Assembly (NCBI RefSeq): GCF_037126435.1
Contig: NZ_CP147020.1
Coordinates: 4,353,001 to 4,417,000 of the forward strand
Length of the DNA: 64,000 bases
Origin: Bernardetia sp. ABR2-2B
GTDB taxonomy: Bacteria > Bacteroidota > Bacteroidia > Cytophagales > Bernardetiaceae
Direction: 5' to 3'
Positions 1-8,889 of the stretch are shown in pieces; the stretch's first letter is position 1, and each line of letters starts with the position of its first letter. The notes beneath the pieces are model-generated. The model searched no databases. It was not told the DNA's origin and saw only the letters and a list, made by a program, of their open reading frames with translations. Made by a program: the position numbers and the translations under genes.

Positions 1-1
1 T

Positions 2-130
2 TGGGATGGAACTCATAAAGGTAAAAACGTACCGACAGGAGCATATATTTGGATTATTCGTTATACAGACCCTTTTAGTGGTTCTACAAAGCAAATCCAG
101 AAAACAGGTTCATTTATGATTGTGAGATAA
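2..130 (+). CDS. C-terminal end of a T9SS-secreted protein (CHU_C type)
   Basis: The left edge cuts this gene; 42 codons remain before TAA. The residues WDGTHKGKNVPTGAYIW followed by a beta-strand and a final basic residue match the gliding-motility-associated C-terminal (CHU_C, type B) sorting domain, which directs proteins across the outer membrane through the type IX secretion system. The rest of the protein, and so its function, lies outside the window. A strong hairpin terminator follows about 30 bp downstream. Confidence 0.8.
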   Translation, partial: WDGTHKGKNVPTGAYIWIIRYTDPFSGSTKQIQKTGSFMIVR

Positions 131-159
131 TAACTTCACAATAACCATAAACTAAAAAA

Positions 160-193
160 CCTATTCAATCGTCTTGATTGAATAGGTTTTTTT
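160..193. terminator. Bidirectional hairpin terminator
   Basis: Arms cctattcaatc (160-170) and gattgaatagg (176-186) form an 11-bp stem with a five-base loop. It is flanked by an A-run on the left and a T-run on the right, so it can end both the partial gene on the left and the convergent DUF2061 gene. Confidence 0.85.
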
Positions 194-221
194 CTTAAAA
201 TTTATTTTCTAACTCTAATTC

Positions 222-674
222 TCATTGGCAATTTATACATTCTTCAACAGTTGTAGCGTGAGGAGTTTTGTCTATCTTTCCCCAAGCAACACGTTCCCAA
301 CCACGCTCATGAAAATAATAAAGAGCTAATTTAGTTATTACTTCGAAGGCTGCAATCTGTGAAGCTGCAAAAGGAGTTCCTGTAAAAAAGAAAGCAATCA
401 AAAAAGTATCTATTGTTCCGAATATTCTCCAACTTACACCTTTTAAGAAACTTTTACCTTTAGAGACAAAACGGTTATTACTTTCATTGATTTGATTCCA
501 AACTCTCTCATGTAAAAAATAAAGAATCGTTTTGGTAAACACTTCTCCCAAACCTATCTTTAAGGCATCTCCAAAATGACCTGTAATGAGCCATGATAAT
601 AAAATAGTGTCTATGGTAGCAAATACTCGCCAACTGATTCCCTTTACAATGCTTCTATATATCGTTTCTTTCAC
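222..674 (-). CDS. Tandem DUF2061 membrane protein
   Basis: 150 residues with two copies of the DUF2061 unit, about residues 5-62 and 75-132. Each begins KGxSWRxFxTIDT and ends with FHERxW, and each carries two hydrophobic segments, so about four membrane helices are expected. The family is a small integral membrane domain of unknown function that is sometimes found near sulfate-assimilation genes; no such gene is adjacent here. The start is GTG; no ATG lies in a suitable place upstream. It ends toward the terminator at 160-193. Confidence 0.8.
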   Translation of the reverse strand: MKETIYRSIVKGISWRVFATIDTILLSWLITGHFGDALKIGLGEVFTKTILYFLHERVWNQINESNNRFVSKGKSFLKGVSWRIFGTIDTFLIAFFFTGTPFAASQIAAFEVITKLALYYFHERGWERVAWGKIDKTPHATTVEECINCQ

Positions 675-1022
675 AATTTTTATTTTTACTTTTGAATAAT
701 TTTTGAAAGCCTTTACTTATAATAAAGTTATCTTACAACAGAATTGTTTAACTAAAAAAAGTCCTAGAAACTATTCTTAAAAGATAATAGTAAAGCTATT
801 AATACTTTCCTTAACGTGTTCTTTTTAATTGAGTTTCGTTTATACCTTGTTTAATTTAATTTAATTCTAGTTTTAAGAAATTTAATTCTATAAATTCTTT
901 TAAAAATTATTTAAAATGGGTTGATTTTTAGCTAAACTGATTATTTTTTCGTTAGATTATTTACTACAAAGTTTATTTAAGAAATTATTTGACATTTTAA
1001 TTATCAAAAAAATATATACAAA
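675..1022. other. AT-rich divergent intergenic region
   Basis: This 348-bp gap separates two divergently transcribed membrane-protein genes. It is very AT-rich and must hold both promoters, but I found no clear TTTG-N19-TAnnTTTG match, no palindrome of note and no coding potential. Confidence 0.5.
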
Positions 1023-1667
1023 ATGGATACTATCAATATCTCAGTTTCTCTAGCTATTTTAGTTATCACAATTATAATTAGTGTCTTAGGATTTAATAAC
1101 CCAGAGCTACAAGCTAAATTATTACATAACCCTTTTTTAGCTAATAAAAGAAAACAATATCATCGTCTTCTCTCATCAGGTTTTATTCATAATGGCTGGG
1201 CGCATTTGGGTTTTAATATGCTTACTTTTTTCTTTTTTGGAGGAGTGGTAGAGCAAGTATTTATCAAAAGTTATGGAAATATTTGGGGAGCTGTCATTTT
1301 TTTAGGAGTTTATTTGGTTGCGATTATCGTTTCAGACTTACCTTCTTTTTTCAAATATAAAGATATGCCTGCTTATAGTTCTTTGGGCGCATCAGGTGGA
1401 GTTTCGGCAATTGTTTTTGCTTCTATTTTGTTTCAACCTACTGAGAAATTATTTTTATTATTAATTCCAATTCCAATTCCTGCTTTTGTTTTAGGAACTT
1501 TATATGTGATTTATTCTTATTATCAGAGCAAAAACTCATCTGATAACATCAATCATTCAGCGCATTTGTATGGAGCTGTGTTTGGTTTTGTGATTAGTGC
1601 GATTCTTATCCCAAGTGCTGTTACTGACTTTTTTATTCAGCTTTCCAAATATCGTTTACCTTTTTAG
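1023..1667 (+). CDS. Rhomboid family intramembrane serine protease
   Basis: 214 residues, about six membrane helices. The rhomboid signature is complete: HLGFN (His61-Asn65) in the second helix, the nucleophile motif GASG with Ser124, and the partner His181 in HSAHLYGAVFGF in the last helix. Rhomboids cut transmembrane substrates within the inner membrane; the substrate here is unknown. The length and the compact six-helix core fit the basic bacterial form without extra cytoplasmic domains. The start is ATG with an A-rich leader. A hairpin at 1709-1742 probably ends the transcript. Confidence 0.92.
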   Translation: MDTINISVSLAILVITIIISVLGFNNPELQAKLLHNPFLANKRKQYHRLLSSGFIHNGWAHLGFNMLTFFFFGGVVEQVFIKSYGNIWGAVIFLGVYLVAIIVSDLPSFFKYKDMPAYSSLGASGGVSAIVFASILFQPTEKLFLLLIPIPIPAFVLGTLYVIYSYYQSKNSSDNINHSAHLYGAVFGFVISAILIPSAVTDFFIQLSKYRLPF

Positions 1668-1708
1668 AAAATAAAAGTTAAATTTATACTCATTTCATTC
1701 AACATAAA

Positions 1709-1742
1709 AAGCAAAGTGTAGTTATCTGATTAGACTTTGCTT
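1709..1742 (+). terminator. Hairpin after the rhomboid gene
   Basis: Arms aagcaaagt and actttgctt form a nine-base perfect stem with a 16-base AT-rich loop, about 40 bp after the rhomboid stop. No long T-run follows, so it is only a probable terminator. Confidence 0.45.
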
Positions 1743-1798
1743 CTTATGACACATTTTATATAATATTTCAAGAAAACAATTTTTTAAACTTTATTTTT

Positions 1799-2935
1799 AT
1801 GGACGAAAACAATCTCCAATTTACCAAACTTCCTTTTTCTATAAAGACAGCATTTTATATTGTTGCATTTTTGGTGCTTTTCGTTTTTGCAATTACAGAA
1901 GCAAAAGGGCTTTTAATTCCTTTTACTTATTCAGTTCTTATTTCATTTATTTTGTATCCTTTATGCAAATTTTTTGAGGACAAAGGAATACCTCGTATTC
2001 TGAGTATTCTAATTTGTTTTTTTATTGTAGTGGCAGGGCTTTTTGGTCTTTTTTATTTTTTCTCAACCCAAGTAGTCAATATTGTAAGTGAGTTTGAAGA
2101 CTTTAGAGGAAAGTTGTTAAATCTGATTCATCAAGGAATTGAGCAGTACAACACCATTGTTCCCAACTCAAAATTAGATGATGAGAGTTTGCTCAACCAG
2201 TCTAAAAAATGGCTCTCTAGTTCTGGTACTTCCGTTTTGTCAGGCACACTCAACCAAACAAGTAGTTTTTTCTCAGGACTATTTCTTCTTCCAATATATG
2301 TATTCTTGTTTCTGCTTTATCGCACAGGAATTAGAGACGTATTATTGCGTTTTGTTCACACCGATTATCGTATTGCTTTCACACATCTTTTGAAAGATGT
2401 ACAGCAAGTAGGACAAAAATATATTGGAGGGTTAATAATAATTATTTTCGTAATTGGTCTTTTGGACAGTATCGCTCTTTGGATTATTGGTCTTGAATCG
2501 CCTTTCTTTTTTGGTTTTTTGGCTGCTTGTTTGGCGATTATTCCTTATATCGGAACAGGAATTGGTGCGCTTTTACCTGCCTTATATGCGCTGATGAATC
2601 ATAGTCCGACAACAGCTTTGTATGTATTGATTGCTTTTTGGGCTGTTCAGTTCTTAGAAGGAAATTTTCTTACTCCAAAAATTATTGGTGGGGAAGTAAG
2701 TCTGAATCCTTTAGCTGCTATATTATCTTTGATTGCAGGTGGCTTTGTTTGGGGACTGTCTGGAATGGTTTTATTTATTCCCTTAGCTGCAATTTTGAAA
2801 ATTGTTTGTCAGAATTATAAAGAATTAGAGCCAATTGCAGGTCTGATGGGGGATGAGATTACGCAGGTAAATGAAATAGTAAGGGGAAAAAATCATACTC
2901 CTAGAAAGCCTTTTTGGAAGAAATTATTCAAATAG
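1799..2935 (+). CDS. AI-2E family transporter (YdiK/TqsA-like permease)
   Basis: 378 residues, all of the usual family length. Hydrophobic pairs at the N-terminus (about 15-35 and 40-85), a soluble stretch (about 95-145), then a C-terminal membrane bundle. It includes the conserved block FLEGNFLTPKIIGG and the final helix region GFVWGLSGMVLFIPLAA typical of PF01594. Some members export autoinducer-2 and others act as Na+(Li+)/H+ antiporters, so the substrate is not settled by sequence. It stands alone between the rhomboid and the T9SS protein. The start is ATG right after a T-rich leader. Confidence 0.88.
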   Translation: MDENNLQFTKLPFSIKTAFYIVAFLVLFVFAITEAKGLLIPFTYSVLISFILYPLCKFFEDKGIPRILSILICFFIVVAGLFGLFYFFSTQVVNIVSEFEDFRGKLLNLIHQGIEQYNTIVPNSKLDDESLLNQSKKWLSSSGTSVLSGTLNQTSSFFSGLFLLPIYVFLFLLYRTGIRDVLLRFVHTDYRIAFTHLLKDVQQVGQKYIGGLIIIIFVIGLLDSIALWIIGLESPFFFGFLAACLAIIPYIGTGIGALLPALYALMNHSPTTALYVLIAFWAVQFLEGNFLTPKIIGGEVSLNPLAAILSLIAGGFVWGLSGMVLFIPLAAILKIVCQNYKELEPIAGLMGDEITQVNEIVRGKNHTPRKPFWKKLFK

Positions 2936-2971
2936 GAATGTATCACAGCAAAAGAAATATTTTCACATAAA

Positions 2972-3002
2972 TTTGATAACCATTCACAAAAAATTATCTT
3001 TG
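2972..3002 (+). promoter_or_regulatory. Consensus Bacteroidota promoter
   Basis: TTTG at 2972-2975, exactly 19 bases, then TATCTTTG at 2995-3002. This matches the known Bacteroidota housekeeping sigma consensus TTTG-N19-TAnnTTTG perfectly. It would give a leader of about 120 nt for the T9SS protein gene starting at 3133. Confidence 0.8.
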
Positions 3003-3132
3003 TAGTCAGAATTAAAATCTACACATCCAAATTTGCATTTATCTATCGGAAAAAATCTCTACAAAATTAAATTTTAATCTTTCCATTCGATTCAATTCGA
3101 TAAAAAATCTATTTTTCCTTATTTTTGTAGTT

Positions 3133-5085
3133 ATGAACAAAACGATAATAACACTTTTGCTACTTATTTTTATAGGTACAGGAATTTATACGAAGGCTGT
3201 TGCTCAAATCTTGGTTTTCCCTACTCAAAATCAAAACAGTTCTCAAAAACTCAAAAACAATAAAAAATTAAAGTCTCTCTCTCCTCGTTTGAATAAAATT
3301 CAGCGTATGGAAGAAGATACAATTCTGCTTACATTACCCTTTTTTGAAGATTTTTCTACTACTTCGGTAGGTGCGCCTGATTCTGCTAAATGGATAAAAG
3401 GAAGTGGCGTTTTTATAAATAACGGAATTCCTCTCAACCCTCCCACTAAAAATGTAGCTACTTTTGATGGAGTGGCAGCAGATGGAAAACCTTATGACCA
3501 ACTTTTTCCTACTCGTCAGGGGTTGGGAGATACGCTTACCTCTCAACGTTTTGACTTAACTTTAGTCAATCCAAATCAAGAGCTTTTCTTTTCTTTTATG
3601 GTACAGGCTCGTGGAAATGGAGAAACACCTGATACAACAGATTTTCTGAAAGTAGAATTTTTGGATAATGAAGGAAACTGGGAACAAAAATGGGAAAAAA
3701 GAGGAGGAAGAATAGACACCAAGAAATTTGAACATATTATCTTTAAGATAGAAGACGAAAAGTTTTTTCACGATAGTTTGCAGTTTCGTTTTACGTCTTA
3801 TAATCGTCTTTCAGGAGCTTTTGATGTTTGGAATGTAGATTATATTTATTTCAATACTGATAGAAGCCCTACTGACACAGTTTTTCTTGATGTAGCGACA
3901 AGTCAATCTTCTGCTCATTTTATCAAACCTTATTCGGCTGTTCCTTATCAACATTTTTGGAGTGATACAACACGCTTTCTGAAAGATTCGGTTTTTTCTA
4001 CTGTAAATAATTTAGATGAAACATTCAATGTCATTGCTTATCAATGTGAGGTTAGAAATGAAGAAACAAAGGACATTTTAGGGTATTGGTATGGCTTAAA
4101 CGATGAAGTTATTTCGTCTTCTACATTGATAGAAGGTTTTGAGAAAAACAAGAAAATTGTAGCCGTTCCGTATGCAGATTTACTACCACAGGGACAAGAT
4201 TCGATGACAATTACGCATCAATTTCAAGTAAATACAAGAGAGCCAGATGAGAATTTTGGAGGAGTTTATACAAGAAGTAATGACACAATTAGCCAAACTT
4301 CTGTTTTTAAAGATTATTATGCTTATGATGATGGAACGGCAGAGTATGCAGCAGGAATCAATCAAAGATTTGGACAACTTGCCTATCAGTATTATGTTTC
4401 TCAACCAGATATTCTGACGCATATTGATGTTTATTTTTCACGTATTGGAGCAAGTGTAGAAAATCAAACATTTAATATCAGAGTTTGGAAAAAACTTGAT
4501 TTGTCAAAAACAGAAATTAAAGATTCGCTTATGCTTACTCAAAATTCTATTCTTAGATATTCTGACAATATAAATGAATTTAAGCGCATTGCTCTTTCTC
4601 GTCCTATTGATATTTCAGACACAATCTATATAGGAATCCAGCAGTTGGGAGACAATATGTTGCCTATTGGATTAGATGTACAGACAGATTCTAAAAGTAA
4701 AATGTTTTTTAATGTTCGTAATTATTGGGAACAAAATGAGTTTGTTGATGGAAGTTTGATGTTGCGTCCTGTGTTTTCAAAAGAAGATATTGTTACAGGA
4801 GTTGAAGATATTACAGAAAATAACGAGTATAATCTGTGGGAGCAAAATCTACTGTTATATCCTAACCCTGCACAAGATAAAATAAATTTGAAAGGCAAAG
4901 TAGAAAGCGTTCAGATTATAGATTTAACAGGAAAAACTTTAGGAGAATATTCATTGAATCCATATTCTGCTTTTGCTATTGATAGAGAAATAAGACTTCC
5001 GTCTTCTATAAAAAATGGAATGTATTTAGTTAGATGTCAGTACAAAAACTTTACGACGGTTAAGAAATTAGTGATTCAGAAGTAA
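3133..5085 (+). CDS. Secreted protein with type A T9SS sorting domain
   Basis: 650 residues. A signal peptide lies at about residues 1-25 and ends at AVAQ. The middle is a beta-rich extracellular region with no motif I can assign. The final 80 residues are a type A T9SS domain: LLLYPNPAQDKINLKG, then IIDLTGKTL, then NGMYLVRC and a Lys-rich end. The protein should be exported by Sec and then carried to the surface or released by the type IX system, with the tail removed. A perfect promoter lies at 2972-3002. The signal peptide supports the first ATG. Confidence 0.85.
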   Translation: MNKTIITLLLLIFIGTGIYTKAVAQILVFPTQNQNSSQKLKNNKKLKSLSPRLNKIQRMEEDTILLTLPFFEDFSTTSVGAPDSAKWIKGSGVFINNGIPLNPPTKNVATFDGVAADGKPYDQLFPTRQGLGDTLTSQRFDLTLVNPNQELFFSFMVQARGNGETPDTTDFLKVEFLDNEGNWEQKWEKRGGRIDTKKFEHIIFKIEDEKFFHDSLQFRFTSYNRLSGAFDVWNVDYIYFNTDRSPTDTVFLDVATSQSSAHFIKPYSAVPYQHFWSDTTRFLKDSVFSTVNNLDETFNVIAYQCEVRNEETKDILGYWYGLNDEVISSSTLIEGFEKNKKIVAVPYADLLPQGQDSMTITHQFQVNTREPDENFGGVYTRSNDTISQTSVFKDYYAYDDGTAEYAAGINQRFGQLAYQYYVSQPDILTHIDVYFSRIGASVENQTFNIRVWKKLDLSKTEIKDSLMLTQNSILRYSDNINEFKRIALSRPIDISDTIYIGIQQLGDNMLPIGLDVQTDSKSKMFFNVRNYWEQNEFVDGSLMLRPVFSKEDIVTGVEDITENNEYNLWEQNLLLYPNPAQDKINLKGKVESVQIIDLTGKTLGEYSLNPYSAFAIDREIRLPSSIKNGMYLVRCQYKNFTTVKKLVIQK

Positions 5086-5117
5086 TTTCAACCTCTTGTT
5101 AGTATCTTCATTTTTAC

Positions 5118-5150
5118 TTTGACAGTCCTTTCAGAAGGCTGTCAATAGTT
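5118..5150. repeat. Half copy of the TTTGACAGTCC repeat
   Basis: tttgacagtcctttcag then aaggctgtcaatagtt. The same unit is found at 33421-33453 and, inverted, at 58341-58376. Here only one arm of the larger element is present. Confidence 0.7.
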
Positions 5151-5176
5151 GAAAAATACAACCTCATTATTAAAAA

Positions 5177-6061
5177 ATGGTTTCAATAATTTGTTTGTGT
5201 TATAATCACGCAGAGTTTATTGCAGAGGCATTATATTCTGTCTTTAATCAGACCTACAAAAATTGGGAATTGATTATTGTAAATGATGCCAGTACGGATA
5301 AGAGCAAAGAAATTATAGATAAAATTGTAAAAGAAAACCTTCTTCACACTGTTCAAACTATTCATTTAAAAGAAAATAAAGGAAACTGTGTAGCTTTTAA
5401 TGAAGGGTTTAGAATTTCGAAAGGAAAGTATATCATTGACTTAGCTGCCGATGACAAATTTGAAATCGATAAGCTAGAGAAACAAGCCAAGACTTTAGAA
5501 AATGCTGATAGCAAGACAGGAGTTTGTTTTACAAATGCTGTTTTGATTGATGAGAAAAGTAATAAACTAGGAAACTATTATTTTGATTGGTACAAAAAAA
5601 TACCAAAAGACGGTTTTATTTTTAAAGAGCTTATTAGAGCAGGAGGAATGATTTGTTCGCCTACAATGCTTATCAAAAGAGAGGTTTTGGAAGAATTAGG
5701 AGGATATGATGAATCACTTTCCTACGAAGATTATGATTTTTGGGTGCGAAGTGCTAGAAATTGGAAGTACATTTTTCTTAATGAAAACCTAACTTTTTAT
5801 AGAAAAACAAATCATTCTCATTCTTCTACCTTCAAGAAAAAAAACAATCCTCATCTTTATTCTACCTTCAAAGTTTGTCAAAAAGGGTTTTATTTGTGTC
5901 GAAATAAAGAAGAATATAAATCACTTTCTATTTCTGTATTATATCATTTCAAAGAATCATTAAAATATAAAAATTATAAAGCTGCAAAGGGGTTTTTGGT
6001 TTTATTTTTTAAATTAATTAGAAAAACCCTCGTTGACGGCAACGCCTCAACGACGGTTTAA
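5177..6061 (+). CDS. Family 2 glycosyltransferase
   Basis: 294 residues. A GT-A fold catalytic domain starts at residue 1 (SIICLCYNHAEFI, then IIVNDASTDKS). The DxD-like site is AADDKFE near residue 95, and SYEDYDFWVR near 185 is the usual acceptor-side motif. It transfers a sugar from a nucleotide donor to an unknown acceptor, probably a surface polysaccharide or glycoprotein. The last eleven residues (TLVDGNASTTV) are encoded by a copy of an intergenic repeat at 6028-6060, so the native C-terminus has been replaced or extended. It stands alone, not in a polysaccharide cluster. Confidence 0.88.
   Translation: MVSIICLCYNHAEFIAEALYSVFNQTYKNWELIIVNDASTDKSKEIIDKIVKENLLHTVQTIHLKENKGNCVAFNEGFRISKGKYIIDLAADDKFEIDKLEKQAKTLENADSKTGVCFTNAVLIDEKSNKLGNYYFDWYKKIPKDGFIFKELIRAGGMICSPTMLIKREVLEELGGYDESLSYEDYDFWVRSARNWKYIFLNENLTFYRKTNHSHSSTFKKKNNPHLYSTFKVCQKGFYLCRNKEEYKSLSISVLYHFKESLKYKNYKAAKGFLVLFFKLIRKTLVDGNASTTV
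6028..6060. repeat. CCTCGTTGA-type repeat, copy 1 (within a CDS end)
   Basis: cctcgttgacggc followed by aacgcctcaacgacggttta. Nearly the same string lies at 23113-23146, and a diverged copy at 24565-24602. The arms cgttgacgg / caacgacgg are imperfectly palindromic. This copy supplies the last codons and stop of the glycosyltransferase. Confidence 0.75.
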
Positions 6062-6107
6062 AAAAAACTAAGGCAAAAGCAAACTTGGGTTTTCATCTTC
6101 TTGTTTG

Positions 6108-6758
6108 CTAAGTTGATAAATCAATTTTTGCTGTATCTGACCAACTTTTAAGAGTTTTAACTAAATTCTTGAACATATCTTCATTTAGATTCATTGAAAA
6201 GAATAATACTTCTTTTCTAAATGAGACCTGTAATTGATAATTATTGTCCTCTTTTGGGATTAGTTTAATTTCTTCAATTTTATGTTTTTCCAAAATCACT
6301 TTTTGCTTTTTATAAGGCATAAATACAATGATTTGGTCTTTTTCTATGCTTATGATTGGCTTTTTTAATTTATCTACCATCTTTAAACCTTCACTTAAAA
6401 ATATTCCAATAAATAGTAATACCAACATCAATAGAAATGAACTTATAACCAATGAATATTCTTTGAAAAAAGACAGAAAAGGATTTAAGAAGGAAAGCAA
6501 ATATCCAAAAAGAGGAAATAATAGTAATGAGCTTATAAATATCCCTAAACGTGCAAGTGAATGTTTAGGCTTCTCTTTAAACTCTTTCATATTCAGATTA
6601 GAAACTTCCCAAGGTAATGTTGTGAGTTGCATTTCAAATTGTTTCCAATCTGAAAGACTACTCAAGTGGTGTTTGAAGTATTTTCTTTCAGATTTCGAAT
6701 TGAGAATTTTTTCTAAACCTAAGTTGTTTTTAACTGAACTCTTTTTATCTGTATTCAC
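6108..6758 (-). CDS. PH-like membrane protein, shortened paralogue of the next gene
   Basis: About 216 residues from a GTG at 6758; an upstream ATG would overlap the next gene by 50 bp and encode an unrelated peptide. It shares the LSDWKQFEMQLTTLPW block, two membrane helices (about residues 80-140) and a C-terminal beta-rich region, ISIEKDQIIVFMPYKKQKV, with the 6772 gene. It lacks that gene's N-terminal zinc finger. After the TAG stop another frame reads DENPSLLLP and then stops, nearly the C-terminus of the paralogue, so a 1-bp frameshift close to the end is likely. The C-terminal region resembles bacterial PH domains; function unknown. Confidence 0.65.
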   Translation of the reverse strand: MNTDKKSSVKNNLGLEKILNSKSERKYFKHHLSSLSDWKQFEMQLTTLPWEVSNLNMKEFKEKPKHSLARLGIFISSLLLFPLFGYLLSFLNPFLSFFKEYSLVISSFLLMLVLLFIGIFLSEGLKMVDKLKKPIISIEKDQIIVFMPYKKQKVILEKHKIEEIKLIPKEDNNYQLQVSFRKEVLFFSMNLNEDMFKNLVKTLKSWSDTAKIDLST

Positions 6759-6771
6759 GATTTTTATTTTT

Positions 6772-7674
6772 TTAAGGCAAAAGCAAATTCGGATTTTCAT
6801 CTTCTTCATCCAAGGAAGCATACAAATAACTGTAATCTCTCATTCCTCTCAGTGCAAATTTTACTTTTGTCAAATCAATTCTGACGGTATTTGACCAATC
6901 ATAAAGGGTCTCTATCAAAGTTTCAAACTTTAAATAGTTCAGATTCATAGAGAAAAATAGTGTTCCTCCTTTATACGAAATGCGTAGTTTGTAATTACTT
7001 CCTTCTTTCGGAATCAGTTCAATCTCTTCTACTTTATATTTTGCTAGAGTTACTTTTTGTTCTTTGTAAGGCATAAATACAATGATTTGGTCTTTTTCTA
7101 TGCTTATAACAGGATTACTTTTATCAATCCCAAAAGTAGTATCTTCTAAAATTCTTTTTGACCAACCTGCAATTATTGCTATAAATAATAGAATACCAAT
7201 GGGAATGGATAGAAAAAACCAATTACTAGAAATTATATTGTATAGAAAAGCAAAAAACCACACTAAAGAAAGTAATAATGAACCTAAAATAAATCTTTTT
7301 AAAGTAAATCCTTTATTAACGTTTTTCTCTCTTTTATATTCCTCCATATCCAAACTAGAAAGCACCCAAGGCAATGTTTTAAGCTGTGTATCAAATTGCT
7401 TCCAATCTGAAATGCTGTGTAAATAGGCTTTAAAATACTGTCTCTTCGATTTTAAATTAAGCGTTTTTTTTACTGGAAAAATGGATAAAGTTCGATTCTG
7501 ATTGCAATGTTTTTCGTTTAGATATTCCCAAGAGCTTTTCAAAAAAGCTGATTTACATTCCTTACAAAAAACAATCTCATCTCCTTCTACAATCAAATCG
7601 CCTGTAATTGGGTCTTGTCGCTTTTCATTCAAAAAATCAGAATGAGAAGTAGAATTTATTTTGTGAGTGTTCAA
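6772..7674 (-). CDS. Zinc-finger (RING/treble-clef-like), two-TM, PH-like protein
   Basis: About 300 residues from a TTG at 7674. This start matches the paralogue at 56777 (NTHKI against MHTHII); a longer TTG start at 7755 would add a hydrophobic leader. Order: DPITGDLIVEGDEIVFC with CxxC and a later HC pair (CKECKSAF to KHC), which looks like a RING or treble-clef finger lacking its first Cys pair. Next come the SDWKQFDTQLKTLPW block, two membrane helices, and a C-terminal PH-like beta domain. No catalytic residue is recognisable. It is directly upstream of its shortened copy at 6108, suggesting tandem duplication. Confidence 0.65.
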   Translation of the reverse strand: MNTHKINSTSHSDFLNEKRQDPITGDLIVEGDEIVFCKECKSAFLKSSWEYLNEKHCNQNRTLSIFPVKKTLNLKSKRQYFKAYLHSISDWKQFDTQLKTLPWVLSSLDMEEYKREKNVNKGFTLKRFILGSLLLSLVWFFAFLYNIISSNWFFLSIPIGILLFIAIIAGWSKRILEDTTFGIDKSNPVISIEKDQIIVFMPYKEQKVTLAKYKVEEIELIPKEGSNYKLRISYKGGTLFFSMNLNYLKFETLIETLYDWSNTVRIDLTKVKFALRGMRDYSYLYASLDEEDENPNLLLP

Positions 7675-7791
7675 TATGAAATAATGTTTGCTTGAGAAAT
7701 TAAGAAGAAAGATAATAACTGTTATGATAAGTAAATTATAAGTCAAGCTAAACAACTCGTAATTTTTAATCCGTAATCCGTAATTGAACTT

Positions 7792-8889
7792 TTAATAAAT
7801 CAAAATCATTGACCAATATTTTTCTTTTCTTGCTGCACCAATTCGTTTTACTCGTGCATCCATCAAGCGTTTACATTGTGGAGGTGTGAGTTTCCAACCA
7901 CGAAAAGCCTGTTCTATTTCTGTAAAACTATATGACATATTTTCATAAGCTCTTTCGGTTTCTATTCCTACTTCCGAAAGACGCTGAACGGTACTTTTTT
8001 TTCCAATATCAGTTGTCATTCCATCTGTTTTCCAAAGGTTTACAACGAGTTCTTTTGTTGCATAGGCTACTGTATCGCTCCAAGCTACTTCATCAACAGG
8101 CGCAAAATAACTTCCTCCACAATGACAGCCGTTTGTTCTTAATTCGTTTGTAAGTTCCAAAAAACGCTGTGCAAAAACTCCATCTACTTTTTGTTCTTCT
8201 TCTATTCGTTCGTCTATTTTTGGTTCTTCTATCGTTTCTGGTAGTTCAGGAATCGGATTATTAGTAACTCCTTCTTGCTTTTGAAAGTCTGTAATATTGG
8301 CAATCATATCTTGCTGCGAACCCAAATCTTGACTGTCAAATGTTTTCATCTGTACATCAAGGCAGTTAAAATGATTTGTCTTTAGTTCTGCCCCAACTCC
8401 CTCAATAAAATCAGCTACTTTAATGTGATTTGGGATTCTAGGAAAATGAACTTCACACGTAAAAACATCATTATCATGTGTAATAAGTTGTACTGGTCTT
8501 TTTGCATTGAGAAGTGGAATTTCTACTTTTCCATTACGAGCAATATTTTTTATTTCTATCATTTTAAAAATCTCTGATGAGTTTTTATCATTTTTCAAAA
8601 ACCAAGCTAAATCTTCTCCCGGTCCGTAGTAGGTTGCAGTTCCTTGTTCATAATGCGAGACATAACGAAAATGAAAAATTGTTCGGTCTTTTGTATAATC
8701 AATTTTATCTAAAATATAGTTGTTTTGCCATTTTTTGTAAATAGGCTTATAATCTACAAAAGTCTTTTCTGAAACAGAAGTAGCGTTATTGGGTTGGTTG
8801 AGGTCTTGAGCTACCGAATTTTTTGTGATAAATACAGTAATGAAGAATAATGTAAATAAAGATAAAATATAATTGAAATAAGGTTGCAT
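7792..8889 (-). CDS. Secreted CAP-domain (SCP/PR-1) protein
   Basis: 365 residues. The signal peptide covers about residues 1-27 and ends SVAQ. Residues 40-220 are unassigned beta-rich sequence. Residues about 245-365 form a CAP domain: FLELTNELRTNG, VDEVAWSDTVAYATKELV, YENMSYSFTEIEQAF and a C-terminal WSMILIY strand. The GCHCGG cysteine pair replaces the usual His-containing loop, so metal binding may be lost. CAP proteins are secreted and bind small hydrophobic ligands or peptides; the role here is unknown. The ATG start is fixed by the signal peptide. Confidence 0.8.
   Translation of the reverse strand: MQPYFNYILSLFTLFFITVFITKNSVAQDLNQPNNATSVSEKTFVDYKPIYKKWQNNYILDKIDYTKDRTIFHFRYVSHYEQGTATYYGPGEDLAWFLKNDKNSSEIFKMIEIKNIARNGKVEIPLLNAKRPVQLITHDNDVFTCEVHFPRIPNHIKVADFIEGVGAELKTNHFNCLDVQMKTFDSQDLGSQQDMIANITDFQKQEGVTNNPIPELPETIEEPKIDERIEEEQKVDGVFAQRFLELTNELRTNGCHCGGSYFAPVDEVAWSDTVAYATKELVVNLWKTDGMTTDIGKKSTVQRLSEVGIETERAYENMSYSFTEIEQAFRGWKLTPPQCKRLMDARVKRIGAARKEKYWSMILIY

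Noticed and set aside
3120-3127. TATTTTTG immediately before the ATG at 3133
   Set aside because: It fits the -7 box, but there is no TTTG at the right distance, and a perfect promoter lies upstream at 2972-3002.
6328-6894. 188-codon plus-strand frame across the 6108 and 6772 genes
   Set aside because: It is antisense to two paralogous genes whose protein similarity proves the minus-strand reading; the same shadow recurs at 7082-7426.
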